From Maricaulis sp. (lineage in GTDB: Bacteria > Pseudomonadota > Alphaproteobacteria > Caulobacterales > Maricaulaceae): DNA of 64,000 nt. The DNA is taken from positions 31,697-95,696 of the forward strand of contig NZ_JASBRQ010000038.1 in assembly GCF_030149425.1 (NCBI RefSeq), read 5' to 3'. The notes below the pieces were generated by a model, which saw only the letters and a program-made list of their open reading frames with translations, searched no databases and was not told where the DNA came from. Positions 39,802-49,946 of this stretch are shown here, one piece after another. The translations under genes and the position numbers were made by a program. Position 1 is the stretch's first letter. Each line of letters starts with the position of its first letter.

Positions 39802-42081
39802 ATGCCGCCTGATTCCACCGATCCCGAATTTTCCCAACTCGACCAGGAAGCCCTGCGCTTTCACATGCGCCCGCAACCGGGCAAGGTCGGGCTGGCTGCC
39901 ACCAAACCGATGGCCACCCAGCGGGATCTCTCGCTGGCCTATTCGCCTGGCGTCGCCGCGCCCGTGCGCGCTATCGCAGCCGACCCTGACAGTGTTTATG
40001 ACTACACTTCGAAGGGCAATATGGTCGCCGTGGTGTCAAACGGCACCGCCATTCTCGGTCTCGGCAATCTCGGCGCAGCAGCCTCCAAGCCCGTGATGGA
40101 AGGAAAGGCGGTCCTGTTCAAGCGCTTTGCCGATCTCGACGCCTTTGATGTCGAGGTGGAGTACACCGACCCAGAGCGCTTCATTGAATGCGTGCAGGGG
40201 TTCGGCAATAGTTTTGGCGGCATCAATCTGGAAGACATCAAAGCGCCGGAATGCTTCGAGATCGAAAAGCGCCTGCGCGAGCTGCTCGACATCCCCGTCT
40301 TTCACGACGACCAGCACGGCACGGCCATTATCGCGGCGGCGGGGCTGATCAATGCCTGCCATTTGACCGGCCGGAAATTCGAGGACCTCAAAGTTGTCCT
40401 GTGCGGTGCCGGCGCGGCCGGGCTCTCCGTCATCGAACTGATCAAGTCGATGGGCGTGAAAGACGAGAACACGACCGTCGTTGATATTCATGGCGTTGTA
40501 TTCAAAGGGCGCGAGGGCGATCACCAGCGCCTTGCCGGGCATGCCATTGAGACGGAAAAGCGCACCCTGCTTGACGCTGTTGAGGGAGCAGATTGTCTGC
40601 TTGGCCTCTCCGCAGCCGGTGCCTTCACGCCTGAAATTGTAGCCAAGCTGGCGCCCAATCCGATCATTTTCGCCATGGCCAATCCGACCCCGGAGATTAC
40701 GCCGGAAGAGGTCGCCAAGGTCCGCGATGATGTCATCATGGCCACCGGGCGTTCGGATTATCCCAATCAGGTCAACAATGTCCTCGGCTTCCCCTATATC
40801 TTCCGTGGGGCGCTTGATGTACGGGCGCGTACCATCAATGAAGAGATGAAAATCGCGGCGGCCCGGGCGCTCGCAGCCCTGGCGCGGGAAGACGTGCCGG
40901 ACGAGGTGGCCGAGGCATATGGTGGCGACCGGCTGCAATACGGTCGCGACTACATCATCCCGACCCCGTTTGATCCGCGCTTGATCCACTATATCCCGCC
41001 CTATGTCGCTGAAGCTGCGGTAAAGACCGGTGTGGCTCGAAAACCCATTGAGGATTTCGAGGCTTATCGTCGAGAGCTCGAGCGACGCTCGAACCCGTCA
41101 GCGTCAATTCAGCAGCGCGTCACAGCCTCGATCCGCAAGACCCAGAAACGGATCGTGTTTGCCGAGGGTGAGGAGCCGAGTGTGATCCGGGCCGCCTTTG
41201 CGTTCCAGAATCAGGGGCTGGGACAAGCGGTGTTGATTGCCCGGGAGGATGTGGCGCGCGCCAATATGCGCGCTGTCGGTTTGCCGGATGATGCTCTGGA
41301 AATCTGCAACGCCCGCCTGTCGGAGCACAATGCGGAATATGCCGACTTCCTCTACGAGAAGCTCCAGCGGCGCGGCTTTTTGCGCCGCGATGTGCAGCGC
41401 CGGGTCAATAATGACCGCAACATATTCTCCGCCTGCATGCTGAAAATGGGCCATGCCGACGGTATGGTCACCGGTGTGACGCGCCACTCCAATGTTGTGA
41501 TGAAAGACGTCACCCTGGTTCTGGAGGCAGCGGAGGGTAGCCGCGCGGTGGGCATCGCTGCGGCCATCGCGCAGGACCGGACCTATCTTTTTGGCGATGT
41601 CAGCGTCAGTGAGTTTCCCGATGGCGAGGGGCTGGCCGAAATCGCAATTGCGACCGCTCAGGCCGCCAAGCGCCTGCGGATCACGCCGCATCTGGCCTTC
41701 CTGTCCTATTCCAGCTTCGGCAATCCTCCGGGCGAGCGGACGGAGAAGATCCAGGAAGCCGTACGCATTCTCGACCGGCGAGGGGTGGATTTCGAGTATG
41801 AAGGCGAGATGGCGGCAGATGTCGCCCTGAGCCCGGAACAGCACGAGCTCTATCCCTTCTCGCGCCTAACGAAGCCGGCCAATGTGCTGGTCATGCCGGC
41901 GATTCACTCGGCTTCTATCGCCTTGCGCCTGCTCAAATCCGCGGGTGGGGCAACGGTCATCGGTCCGATGCTGGTCGGGCTGGAAAAGCCTGTGCAGATT
42001 GCCCGTTTGGGCGCGTCGGTGACCGATATCGTTAATCTTGCAGGCATTGCTGCTTACGACCTCAATACCGTCGAGACATAG
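39802..42081 (+). CDS. maeB: NADP-dependent malic enzyme with phosphotransacetylase-like domain
   Basis: A 759-residue cytosolic enzyme that oxidatively decarboxylates malate to pyruvate, giving NADPH. The malic domain (about 1-430) has [35 protein letters not shown] and the NAD(P)-binding [14 protein letters not shown]-terminal domain (about 440-759) resembles phosphotransacetylase ([14 protein letters not shown] and the later [18 protein letters not shown]); in MaeB proteins it is regulatory and gives acetyl-CoA sensitivity. It stands as a single gene between nnr and the MATE gene. Length matches the MaeB family. Confidence 0.94.
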   Translation: MPPDSTDPEFSQLDQEALRFHMRPQPGKVGLAATKPMATQRDLSLAYSPGVAAPVRAIAADPDSVYDYTSKGNMVAVVSNGTAILGLGNLGAAASKPVMEGKAVLFKRFADLDAFDVEVEYTDPERFIECVQGFGNSFGGINLEDIKAPECFEIEKRLRELLDIPVFHDDQHGTAIIAAAGLINACHLTGRKFEDLKVVLCGAGAAGLSVIELIKSMGVKDENTTVVDIHGVVFKGREGDHQRLAGHAIETEKRTLLDAVEGADCLLGLSAAGAFTPEIVAKLAPNPIIFAMANPTPEITPEEVAKVRDDVIMATGRSDYPNQVNNVLGFPYIFRGALDVRARTINEEMKIAAARALAALAREDVPDEVAEAYGGDRLQYGRDYIIPTPFDPRLIHYIPPYVAEAAVKTGVARKPIEDFEAYRRELERRSNPSASIQQRVTASIRKTQKRIVFAEGEEPSVIRAAFAFQNQGLGQAVLIAREDVARANMRAVGLPDDALEICNARLSEHNAEYADFLYEKLQRRGFLRRDVQRRVNNDRNIFSACMLKMGHADGMVTGVTRHSNVVMKDVTLVLEAAEGSRAVGIAAAIAQDRTYLFGDVSVSEFPDGEGLAEIAIATAQAAKRLRITPHLAFLSYSSFGNPPGERTEKIQEAVRILDRRGVDFEYEGEMAADVALSPEQHELYPFSRLTKPANVLVMPAIHSASIALRLLKSAGGATVIGPMLVGLEKPVQIARLGASVTDIVNLAGIAAYDLNTVET

Positions 42082-42181
42082 GACGCGCATAGCTCATATT
42101 CGCGTGATCGCTGTTCAGGCGGGGGTGCGCCGCTGCCTCGAACACCCTATCTAGTCTGCTCGTCTTGGGAAGGATGAGCAT

Positions 42182-43600
42182 ATGGCCGGACGTGCGGCTC
42201 GAGATCTCACACAGGGGCCGGTCTTCGGTCATATCCTGCGCATGCTTGTGCCGATGAGTTTCGGCATTCTGGCCATGATGCTGGTCGGCATTGTCGATAC
42301 CTATTGGGTCGGCACGCTCGGCACGGCGCAGCAGGCTGCCGTACAGATGAGTTTTCCGGTTACCATGCTGGTGATGAGTGTCTCCATCGGGCTCGGTGCG
42401 GGCGCGGTGTCCGCGGTGTCCAGGGCAGCAGGCCGCAAGGATGGAACGTCCATTCCGCGCATGGCGACTGATGCGCTGACCCTATCCTTTATTGCGGTGG
42501 GATCGGTCTCATTGCTGGGCATTGTGTTTGTCGAGGACATGTTCCGGGCGCTTGGCGCCAGTGATACGATGATGCCGCATGTCGTGTCCTACATGACCGT
42601 CTGGTTTGCCGGCATTGTGCTGATCGTGGGCCCGATGGTGGCCAGCAATATTCTGCGGGCCCTGGGCAACGCCATCATTCCCAGCCTGATGATGATCGCT
42701 GCCGCCGTGGTCAATCTGATCCTCGACCCGATCTTTATTCTCGACGATGTCTTTGGCTGGTTTCCTGGCCTAGGCTGGGGCGTGTCCGGGGCAGCCCTGG
42801 CAACCGTCGCCGCCAATGGTGTGACCTTCGTCATGGTTGGCGCTTACATGGTGTTCAAGGAAAAGCTGATCGATTTTTCCTGGCCCGGTTTCGGCGAAGT
42901 CTGGCACCACTGGGCCGATATCGCCCGCGTCGGAATTCCGGCCTGTATCTCCAATATCTTCAACCCGTTTGCGATGACTGTCGCCATGAGTGGCCTGGCC
43001 ATGGCCAAATTCGGTGACGCCGCCGTCGGTGGTCTGGGGGTTGCTGGCCGGATCGAGGCCTTTGCCATTGTGCCGCTATTCGCGCTGTCGGCCTCGATCG
43101 GTGCGGTGACGGGCCAGAATGGCGGTGCCGGCGATCTCGCCCGGGTCCGTGAAGCCTTCCGCTCCAGCTTCTTGTTTGCGGCCGGCTGGAGCTTCGCCAT
43201 GGCGGTTCTGCTCTGGCTTTGCGCGCCCTTGCTGGCTGCCGCTTTCCTGCCCTCGGAAGAGGGGCGCTCCGTTGCCATCGACTACTGGCACATCGTGCCG
43301 CTGACCGTTGCCGGCTATGGCATCACCATCGCCGCGAGCGCCGGTTTCAACGGGCTCGGTCGTCCGGGACATGGCATGGTGATCACCGCCGGCCGGGCGC
43401 TCGGTCTGATGGTGCCGGCTGTCATTATCGGCGCCATGGTCGTGGGCGCGCCGATGGGAGTGATCCTGGGCATAGCCGCGGCCAATCTCATCTCCGGCCT
43501 GGTCACGGTGATTTTTGTGCTGAGCAAAGCACCGATGACGGCCAAGCATGGCAAGACGCGCCGGGCGAGTTCGCCCGCCGCCGAGGAAGAGCCGGCTTAA
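42182..43600 (+). CDS. MATE-family efflux transporter
   Basis: A 472-residue inner-membrane protein with about twelve hydrophobic helices in two related halves (the second half starts near residue 240). It exports cationic or amphipathic compounds by sodium or proton antiport. Family features are MLVPMSFGILAMMLVGIVDTYWVGTLG in the first helix pair, LRALGNAIIPSL in loop 4-5 and the equivalent GFNGLGRPGHGM in the second half. The C-terminal tail is short and polar. Its stop overlaps the stop of the convergent methyltransferase gene by four bases. The substrate cannot be read from sequence. Confidence 0.93.
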   Translation: MAGRAARDLTQGPVFGHILRMLVPMSFGILAMMLVGIVDTYWVGTLGTAQQAAVQMSFPVTMLVMSVSIGLGAGAVSAVSRAAGRKDGTSIPRMATDALTLSFIAVGSVSLLGIVFVEDMFRALGASDTMMPHVVSYMTVWFAGIVLIVGPMVASNILRALGNAIIPSLMMIAAAVVNLILDPIFILDDVFGWFPGLGWGVSGAALATVAANGVTFVMVGAYMVFKEKLIDFSWPGFGEVWHHWADIARVGIPACISNIFNPFAMTVAMSGLAMAKFGDAAVGGLGVAGRIEAFAIVPLFALSASIGAVTGQNGGAGDLARVREAFRSSFLFAAGWSFAMAVLLWLCAPLLAAAFLPSEEGRSVAIDYWHIVPLTVAGYGITIAASAGFNGLGRPGHGMVITAGRALGLMVPAVIIGAMVVGAPMGVILGIAAANLISGLVTVIFVLSKAPMTAKHGKTRRASSPAAEEEPA

Positions 43601-44205
43601 CGACGGATCAGCACCCCACCGAGCTCCGGCTTGCCGTTGAGCGAAGGGTGGGGGTAGGCGGTGAAATCCGCATCTGCGGGCCAGATCCAGCGCTCTTGCG
43701 GAAACAGCTCATGCATGGCCTCGATCGAGCAGCCATAGGGTGGGCCACCGCGCTCCTCTTTCTGCATGAACAGCGCAAGGAGTGCACCGCCCGGCCTGAG
43801 CCAGTCATGGACCGCTTGCTCGTATTCGCCGCGCAATCGAGGCGGGATGGCGCACAGGAAGGTTTGCTCATAGATCGCGTCAAACGGTTCGGCCGGTCGC
43901 CATTGCAAAATATCGGCAACGATAAGCTCTGCGGTAACGCCCGACGCTGCCAGCGCTTCGCCCTGCCAGGCGATCGCGGTCTGCGACAGGTCGGCGGCAA
44001 CCACCTGCATCGGCAAGGCGGCAAACTCGACGACTTCGGGAGATCGGCCACAGCCCGGGATCATGACCCGCTCGCCGGGCTTCAGCTGCCCGCCGTCGAT
44101 CCAGTCGCGCGCGGCAGGGTGCAGGCTGGCGCGTTCCCACGGGGTGGTGTCGTCCCGGAAGCGCTGTTCCCAGTCCATGGCGGATCGTTCATTGTCTGCA
44201 CTCAT
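43597..44205 (-). CDS. TPMT-family SAM-dependent methyltransferase
   Basis: A 202-residue Rossmann methyltransferase of the thiopurine S-methyltransferase family. It begins WEQRFRDDTTPWERA, typical of TPMT-like proteins. SAM motif I is MIPGCGRSPEVVEFA, and the acidic end of strand 2 is VVAADLSQTAI. A later IYEQTFLCAIPP loop also matches the family. Bacterial relatives methylate thiols, selenium or tellurium compounds or halides; I cannot say which. The start has GGGGAGAA upstream. A minus-strand gene after the EAL-like gene, with 59 bases between. Confidence 0.85.
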   Translation of the reverse strand: MSADNERSAMDWEQRFRDDTTPWERASLHPAARDWIDGGQLKPGERVMIPGCGRSPEVVEFAALPMQVVAADLSQTAIAWQGEALAASGVTAELIVADILQWRPAEPFDAIYEQTFLCAIPPRLRGEYEQAVHDWLRPGGALLALFMQKEERGGPPYGCSIEAMHELFPQERWIWPADADFTAYPHPSLNGKPELGGVLIRR

Positions 44206-44264
44206 GTGTTTCTCCCCTTTGTCTCAGGGATAGGCGTGCAGTCCGTGCCGAGCAATATGCGCGA

Positions 44265-45500
44265 TCAGGCCGCGCGGGCCATGCGGCACAGATCGACGAT
44301 ACCGAGCGGTCGGCAAGGCATAGGTGCCCCGGCTTCGGGCAATAGTCCCGGCCCGGCGAGGTAGCGTACACCGCAGGCCGTGGCCTGTTTGAGTGTCTTG
44401 AGATCGCGGACATCATCGAGAAGCGTGGTCGCATAGCGATCACGCGCGGCCCGGACAACAGCATTGAGAGCCGTAGTGTCCTGGTCGAGCATGCCCTCGG
44501 TCTCCGCATTGGCCGGTTTCAGCGCCTTGCTCGCGAACTGGGCGATGTCGACCTCCTGGAAGGCCGCGAAATCATGATCGCCGAAACGGCGTTCCACCAG
44601 AATTTGATAACCCAGCGATTGCAGGGGCTCGGCGGCTTGGGCGGTTTCAGCCGCGCTCAGATCAGCGCTTTCCAGCCGCAACCAGAACGCCTTGCGGATG
44701 GGTTCGGGCAGGGCGCTCAGGCATTCCAGCACCGTATCGCGGGCGCTTGGGTCGAGCAGGGTGGTTTCATGCAGCGAGATCACCATCGACACTTTGCGCT
44801 TTTTCCGCATGGCGAGGGTGAAGCTCTGTACCGCTTGACGGGCGGCGGTCAGATCCAGCGTCAAGTGATCTGTGTCGGCCATCTGGGTCTGCAGGGCGCG
44901 GCGGCCGTCAAGCCAGCGGCCTTCGACCTCAACCTTCGCAATACAGATATTGGCGGCAACCGATTGCGACTGTCCGTCCCAGACCGGCAGGAAGGTGGTC
45001 TTGTGGCCCGGAGCGACAGGCTCCGGCTTGCGATCCGGCGGCGGGATCTTGCGCGCGGGCTGATCCGGTTCGCTCTTGCGCACGCTGGCCGGGCGTGCCG
45101 GCGGTGCGGATTTCTTGGCGGGAGCCGCCAATGAAACCAGCTCTTCCGGGCTGACCTCCAGTGCGTTGGCGACCAGTTTCAGATTCGGCAGGTCGGGCGA
45201 TCCCAGGAAAAACTCGATCAATGCCTCGCGGATTTCCGCAATGTCTTCCTTTGGGTCGTCAATTTCCTCGGCGAAGACAATGAGAAAGCCGTCAGCGCAG
45301 GCCAGGGTGACATGCTTGGCGGCGAGGCGTTTCTGGATGAAATGCGTGGCAGTATCGACGACGCGCTGGCGCATTTTTGGCCAGTCCTCGCCGGCAGCGG
45401 CCTTGATTTCATCGACATTGAGCATCTGAAACTGCCCGATATCGACCTTGGTCTTGCCGGCCAGTGCCGCCTTGAGCACCGTTTTGATATCCACGCCCAT
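44265..45500 (-). CDS. Degenerate EAL-like domain protein, probably noncatalytic
   Basis: A 411-residue protein with no certain family name. The first 130 residues are a helical region (MGVDIKTVLKAALAGKTKVDIGQF...), followed by a Pro/Ala/Lys-rich linker (about 135-175). The C-terminal 235 residues follow the strand-helix order of an EAL phosphodiesterase: FLPVWDGQSQSV stands where YQPIVD sits, FWLRLES where LEITE sits, and LQSLGYQILVERRFGDHDF where LRxLGVxIAIDDFGTG sits. ATACGVRYLAGPGL matches the end, LGCDYVQG. The catalytic Glu of EAL (ANI here), the DD pair and other metal ligands are gone. It may bind c-di-GMP or a protein partner without hydrolysis. Start 45500 has GGGA upstream. Confidence 0.65.
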   Translation of the reverse strand: MGVDIKTVLKAALAGKTKVDIGQFQMLNVDEIKAAAGEDWPKMRQRVVDTATHFIQKRLAAKHVTLACADGFLIVFAEEIDDPKEDIAEIREALIEFFLGSPDLPNLKLVANALEVSPEELVSLAAPAKKSAPPARPASVRKSEPDQPARKIPPPDRKPEPVAPGHKTTFLPVWDGQSQSVAANICIAKVEVEGRWLDGRRALQTQMADTDHLTLDLTAARQAVQSFTLAMRKKRKVSMVISLHETTLLDPSARDTVLECLSALPEPIRKAFWLRLESADLSAAETAQAAEPLQSLGYQILVERRFGDHDFAAFQEVDIAQFASKALKPANAETEGMLDQDTTALNAVVRAARDRYATTLLDDVRDLKTLKQATACGVRYLAGPGLLPEAGAPMPCRPLGIVDLCRMARAA

Positions 45501-45644
45501 CGGTTTCCCGTCTCTTATTCCCCAACTCGATGAAGACCTAATCACGGCAGGGTTAAGATCGGATAACGATGGCGGCGAAGGCCTTGCTTCTGAAAAAAAG
45601 CCATGGCATCACCCGCGCCCCGGCCCGGGAACGGGCGGTCACAT

Positions 45645-45729
45645 GCGGATGTGGCGGAACTGGTAGACGCGCCAGATTTAGGTTCTGGTGCCGAGAGGCG
45701 TGGGGGTTCGAGTCCCTCCATCCGCACCA
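45645..45729 (+). tRNA. tRNA-Leu (anticodon UAG)
   Basis: An 85-base cloverleaf with acceptor stem GCGGATG/CATCCGC, a long variable arm typical of tRNA-Leu, the T-loop GGTTCGAGTCC and an encoded CCA (45727-45729). Anticodon stem CCAGA/TCTGG encloses TTTAGGT, giving anticodon TAG at 45679-45681, which reads CUA and other CUN codons. Confidence 0.97.
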
Positions 45730-45897
45730 ATTTTTCGATCTCACGGCAGATCGCTTTGCGAACGCCTCTGATGTCGCCGGCTGGCCATCCGACCTGCAAT
45801 CGCACCTGCGCACCCCGAGGGGGGCGTAGAACACGCACTCAAGCAGGCGAAAGGGCGCACTTTTTCACCCCATCTGCCTCCCAACCGCTCCACAGCG

Positions 45898-45926
45898 TTG
45901 CACACCGTGAATCGGCGTGACATAAC
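45898..45926 (+). promoter_or_regulatory. Possible promoter for tig
   Basis: TTGCAC (45898-45903) and CATAAC (45921-45926) are 17 bases apart, 60 bases before the trigger factor start. The -35 match is only moderate. The region from the tRNA-Leu to the tig start holds no gene. Confidence 0.3.
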
Positions 45927-45984
45927 GCGCGCTCGAATTTCAATGCGGCATGTCCGCACCAGTCAGAACACCAAGGTCCAACCC

Positions 45985-47529
45985 ATGAACGTCATCGAGA
46001 AAGCATCCGAAGGCTTGAGCCGCACTTTCGAAGTCGTGTTTGCCGCCGACGATCTGCAAGCTCGCCTGGATGCGAAAATCGAAGAAATCCGTCCCGAAGT
46101 GCGCCTCAAGGGCTTCCGCCCGGGCAAGGTGCCGTCCACGCACATCCGCAAGATGTTCGGTGAGTCGATCATGGGCGACCTGCTCAATGAGCTGGTGCCG
46201 GAAACGACCCAGAAGGCTCTGGACGAGCGCAATATCCGTCCGGCGTCCCAGCCGGAAATCGAGGTCAAGTCCGAGGCCAAGGACATCGCCAAGGGCGGTT
46301 CCGATTTCACCTTTGAAATCCGCCTGGAAGTCATGCCGGACTTCGAGCCCGCCGATCCGGCTGGCCTGAAGCTCGAGCGCCCGGTCGCCGAGGTTGAAGA
46401 CGCCCAGCTTGATACCGCGCTGATGGACCTGGCTGAAAAGAACCGCACCTATTCCGCCAAGAAGGGCGGCAAGAACGCCAAGGCAGCGGAAGGCGATGTC
46501 GTGGTCATCGACTTCGTCGGCAAAATTGACGGCGAGGCTTTTGAAGGCGGGTCGGCAGAAGACAGCCGCGTCGCTATCGGCGACGGCGCTTTCATCCCGG
46601 GCTTTGAAGAACAGCTGGTCGGTGCCAAGACCGGTGAAGAGCGCGAGCTCAACGTCACTTTCCCGGAAAACTACCAGGCTGCCCAGCTGGCCGGTAAGGA
46701 CGCTGTGTTCGAGGTCACCGTCAAAGCGGTTGAGAGCCCGGATGAGCCGTCTGTCGATGATGAGCTGGCCAAGCGTTTCGGTCTTGAAGGCCTCGACACG
46801 CTGAAGGAAACGCTCACCAAGAACCTCGCCAGCGAGCATACCCAGCAGTCGCGCCTCAAGGTGAAGCGCGCCGTTCTTGACGAGCTGGACACGCTGCACA
46901 GCTTCGACCTGCCGCCGAAAATGGTGGAAGCGGAGTTTGAGAATATCTGGCGCGAAGTTTCCCATGCGATCGAGCACGGTCACCTGGAAGACGAAGACAA
47001 GGAAAAGCCGGAAGACCAGCTCAAGTCCGAGTATCGCGAGATCGCTGAGCGTCGTGTGCGCCTGGGCCTCGTGCTGGCTGAGATTGGCCGCCGCAACAAT
47101 GTCGATGTCAGCCAGGAAGAGCTGTCCCGCGCCATCAACCAGGAAGCCATGCGCTATCCGGGTCAGGAACGCCAGGTCGTCGAGTTCTATCAGAAGAACC
47201 CGGGTGCTGTCGCTCAGCTGCGCGCCCCGATCTATGAGGAAAAAGTCGTCGACTACATCCTCGAGCTTGCTGACGTGACCGACGTCACCGTCTCGCGCGA
47301 AGCTCTCTTCGCCGACGATGACGACGAGGCAGCTGCCAAGCCGAAGAAGAAGCCGGCCGCCAAAAAGAAGGCTCCGGCCAAGAAGGCAGCCGAGAAGAAG
47401 GCCCCGGCCAAGAAAGCTCCGGCTAAAAAGGCAGCGGCCAAGAAGGACGACGACACGGCTGAGAAAAAAGCTCCGGCCAAGAAGAAGGCTCCGGCCAAGA
47501 AAAAGCCGGCCGCTAAAAAAGCCGACTGA
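45985..47529 (+). CDS. tig: Trigger factor with long lysine/alanine-rich C-terminal tail
   Basis: Ribosome-bound chaperone and prolyl isomerase (514 residues). N-terminal ribosome-binding domain has the loop GFRPGKVP; the FKBP-like domain (about 160-245) has GDVVVIDFVGKIDGEAFEGG; the helical C-terminal domain follows to about 450. The last 62 residues (about 452-514) are repeated P-A-K-K and A-A-K-K units, like histone H1 tails, with a short DDD break. The body length is normal, so the tail is an extension. Start at 45985 (MNVIEKASEG) has AAGG upstream. First gene of the conserved tig-clpP-clpX-lon order. Confidence 0.96.
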   Translation: MNVIEKASEGLSRTFEVVFAADDLQARLDAKIEEIRPEVRLKGFRPGKVPSTHIRKMFGESIMGDLLNELVPETTQKALDERNIRPASQPEIEVKSEAKDIAKGGSDFTFEIRLEVMPDFEPADPAGLKLERPVAEVEDAQLDTALMDLAEKNRTYSAKKGGKNAKAAEGDVVVIDFVGKIDGEAFEGGSAEDSRVAIGDGAFIPGFEEQLVGAKTGEERELNVTFPENYQAAQLAGKDAVFEVTVKAVESPDEPSVDDELAKRFGLEGLDTLKETLTKNLASEHTQQSRLKVKRAVLDELDTLHSFDLPPKMVEAEFENIWREVSHAIEHGHLEDEDKEKPEDQLKSEYREIAERRVRLGLVLAEIGRRNNVDVSQEELSRAINQEAMRYPGQERQVVEFYQKNPGAVAQLRAPIYEEKVVDYILELADVTDVTVSREALFADDDDEAAAKPKKKPAAKKKAPAKKAAEKKAPAKKAPAKKAAAKKDDDTAEKKAPAKKKAPAKKKPAAKKAD

Positions 47530-47556
47530 CGTTCAGTCCTGAATTGAAACATCAAG

Positions 47557-47586
47557 CGCCGGCGCCTATCTAGGGGCCGGCGTTTT
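47557..47586 (+). terminator. Terminator after tig
   Basis: A ten-base-pair stem with one mismatch (CGCCGGCGCC with GGGGCCGGCG), six-base loop TATCTA, then TTTT. It separates tig from clpP, so clpP likely has its own promoter in the 130 bases that follow. Confidence 0.75.
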
Positions 47587-47716
47587 GATTCCGGGTGCAT
47601 GAAGGGTTTACGACAGCTGTAAGCCGTGCCTTGCCACTCATCGCGACCACCGCGATAGTTCTTTCAACGCCTAGACCACGACTCGCGCCGTCCGGCAGCG
47701 AGCACCCAAGGAGCAT

Positions 47717-48352
47717 ATGATGAGAGATCCTCAGGAAACGATGATGGAATTGCCGATCTATGTCGTCGAGCAGACCGGACGCGGCGAACGGGCGGTCGAC
47801 ATCTACTCCCGCATGCTCGGCGAGCGGATCATCTTCCTTACCGGCCCCGTCGAAGACTATATGGCGCGTTCCATTGTGGCGCAGCTGCTCTTCCTGGAAG
47901 CGGAAAACCCGAAAAAAGAAATCTCCATGTACATCAATTCGCCGGGCGGTGTCGTCACGGCCGGCATGGCGATCTATGACACGATGCAATACATCTCCTG
48001 TCCGGTGTCGACGATCTGTATCGGCATGGCCGCGTCGATGGGGTCGCTGCTGCTGACGGCGGGCGAACCGGGTCAGCGTTTCGCAACCCCGAATGCGCGC
48101 ATCATGGTGCACCAGCCCTCCGGTGGTTTCCGTGGCCAGGCGTCTGATATCGAGCGTCACGCCAAGGATATCATCGAGACCAAGCGACGCCTGAACGAGG
48201 TCTATGTCCACCATACGGGCCGCAAGTACGAAGAGATTGAAACTGCGCTCGACCGCGACAATTTCATGTCCTCAGAGGCGGCGAAAGAGTTCGGCCTGAT
48301 CGATCAGGTCATTGATAAACACCGGTCTGCGGATGAGAAATCCGCCGACTAG
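47717..48352 (+). CDS. clpP: ATP-dependent Clp protease proteolytic subunit
   Basis: Serine peptidase (211 residues) forming the tetradecameric chamber that degrades substrates fed by ClpX or ClpA. The catalytic Ser is S107 (GMAASMGS) and His is H132 (MVHQPSGG), 25 residues apart as in E. coli; the Asp lies in LDRDNFMS. Two consecutive ATG codons occur (47717 and 47720); the AAGGAG site favours the second by spacing. In Caulobacter-like bacteria ClpXP degrades CtrA and is essential, so this locus is central to the cell cycle. Confidence 0.97.
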   Translation: MMRDPQETMMELPIYVVEQTGRGERAVDIYSRMLGERIIFLTGPVEDYMARSIVAQLLFLEAENPKKEISMYINSPGGVVTAGMAIYDTMQYISCPVSTICIGMAASMGSLLLTAGEPGQRFATPNARIMVHQPSGGFRGQASDIERHAKDIIETKRRLNEVYVHHTGRKYEEIETALDRDNFMSSEAAKEFGLIDQVIDKHRSADEKSAD

Positions 48353-48433
48353 ACCCGGCTGTGGCGCGGATCGTGCTTGATCCGCACTGCAACACTATGG
48401 TCGAATGTTCGCGGATGGAAACCTTTCGCTAAA

Positions 48434-48462
48434 GTTCGACCGCGATCTTGCACGGGTCGAAC
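48434..48462 (+). promoter_or_regulatory. Perfect inverted repeat upstream of clpX
   Basis: GTTCGACC (48434-48441) and GGTCGAAC (48455-48462) are exact reverse complements 13 bases apart, 67 bases before the clpX start. A third half-site, GGTCGAA, occurs at 48399-48405. It could be an operator or an RNA hairpin in the clpX leader; I know no regulator with this site in these bacteria. Confidence 0.45.
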
Positions 48463-48528
48463 ATATAAGCGGGTGACTGCCGGACCGGGGGAGGTCCTAA
48501 AGGGGCTCGCGGTTGAATTGGAGCGGAT

Positions 48529-49803
48529 ATGAGTAAGACGACCAGCGGCGGCGAAGGCGAGAGCAAGAACACGCTTTACTGTTCTTTCTGCGGCAAGAGC
48601 CAGCACGAGGTCCGCAAACTGATTGCGGGACCGACCGTCTTCATCTGCGACGAATGCGTCGAGCTGTGTATGGATATCATCCGCGAGGAGAGCAAATCCT
48701 CGCTGGTGAAATCCAAGGGCTCGGTCCCGGCGCCGCAGGAAATCTTCGATATCCTGAATGATTATGTCATCGGCCAGGGTCACGCCAAGCGCGTGCTCGC
48801 GGTTGCCGTGCATAACCATTACAAGCGCCTCAACCACTCTTCGCAGAATTCCGATGTTGAGCTGGCCAAGTCCAACATCCTGCTCATCGGCCCGACCGGT
48901 TGCGGTAAGACGCTGCTGGCCCAGACGCTGGCGCGAATCCTCGATGTGCCCTTCACCATGGCCGATGCGACGACCCTGACCGAGGCCGGCTATGTCGGTG
49001 AGGATGTCGAGAATATCGTGCTTAAACTGCTGCAGGCCGCTGACTACAATGTCGAGCGGGCCCAGCGCGGTATCGTCTATATCGATGAGATCGACAAGAT
49101 TTCGCGCAAGTCGGACAATCCGTCCATTACACGGGACGTGTCGGGTGAGGGCGTGCAGCAGGCGCTGCTGAAAATCATGGAAGGCACGGTTGCCGCGGTG
49201 CCGCCGCAGGGTGGCCGCAAGCATCCGCAGCAGGAATTCCTGCAGGTCGACACGACCAATATCCTGTTTGTCGTGGGTGGTGCCTTTGCCGGTCTCGACA
49301 AGGTGATTTCCAAGCGTGGCAAGGGCGCCGCGATCGGTTTTGGTGCCGATGTGCGTGAAGTCGATGAACGCCGTACGGGTGAAATCCTGCGCGATGTCGA
49401 GCCGGATGATCTCAACCGTTTCGGTCTGATCCCGGAATTCATCGGCCGTCTGCCTGTTATCGCCACCCTGGAAGATCTCGACGAAGATGCGCTGATCAAG
49501 ATTCTGACCGAGCCGAAGAATGCGCTCGTGAAGCAGTATCAGCGTCTGTTCGAGATGGAAGGCGTTGGCCTGACCTTCACCGAGGATGCGCTCAAAGCCG
49601 TGGCCAAGCGTGCCATTGAACGCAAGACCGGTGCGCGGGGTCTGCGCTCGATCATGGAGGGTATTCTGCTCGAAACCATGTTCGACCTGCCGAGCCTGGA
49701 AGGCGTCGAAGAGATTGTCGTCAACGCCGAAGTCGTTGAGGGCAATGCCAAACCGCTGCACATCTATGCAGAACGCAAGGACGATCAGGCCGAGGGGGCT
49801 TGA
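48529..49803 (+). CDS. clpX: ATP-dependent Clp protease ATPase subunit ClpX
   Basis: AAA+ unfoldase (424 residues). The N-terminal zinc-binding domain has [14 protein letters not shown] and [10 protein letters not shown] (four Cys). Walker A is [12 protein letters not shown]; Walker B is [10 protein letters not shown]. Pore-1 loop (GYVGEDVEN), IGF loop (AIGFGADV) for ClpP docking and sensor motifs are present. It follows clpP by 176 bases, a gap with possible regulatory repeats. Confidence 0.98.
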   Translation: MSKTTSGGEGESKNTLYCSFCGKSQHEVRKLIAGPTVFICDECVELCMDIIREESKSSLVKSKGSVPAPQEIFDILNDYVIGQGHAKRVLAVAVHNHYKRLNHSSQNSDVELAKSNILLIGPTGCGKTLLAQTLARILDVPFTMADATTLTEAGYVGEDVENIVLKLLQAADYNVERAQRGIVYIDEIDKISRKSDNPSITRDVSGEGVQQALLKIMEGTVAAVPPQGGRKHPQQEFLQVDTTNILFVVGGAFAGLDKVISKRGKGAAIGFGADVREVDERRTGEILRDVEPDDLNRFGLIPEFIGRLPVIATLEDLDEDALIKILTEPKNALVKQYQRLFEMEGVGLTFTEDALKAVAKRAIERKTGARGLRSIMEGILLETMFDLPSLEGVEEIVVNAEVVEGNAKPLHIYAERKDDQAEGA

Positions 49804-49946
49804 ACTCGGCCCGTCCCGCTTCCACCTGTTAGGGTGAACGGCAGTCCCAAACTGTCATAGTTTACGAACGCAGCCAGCCTTCGAATCGCGCCATCCTGCC
49901 TGTCAGTGCTGGCGCGTTCGAACCGGTCGGTGCGATAGGAGAAATT

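Noticed and set aside
45542..45838. Minus-strand frames over tRNA-Leu
   Set aside because: Reverse complement of the tRNA; no ribosome site and no independent support.
47339..47529. Lys/Ala-rich end of tig as a frameshift artefact
   Set aside because: The frame is continuous from the chaperone body, the repeat is regular in one frame and the stop is followed by a terminator.
48399..48462. LexA (SOS) box upstream of clpX
   Set aside because: The alphaproteobacterial LexA site is a direct repeat GTTC-N7-GTTC; the repeats here are inverted and wrongly spaced.
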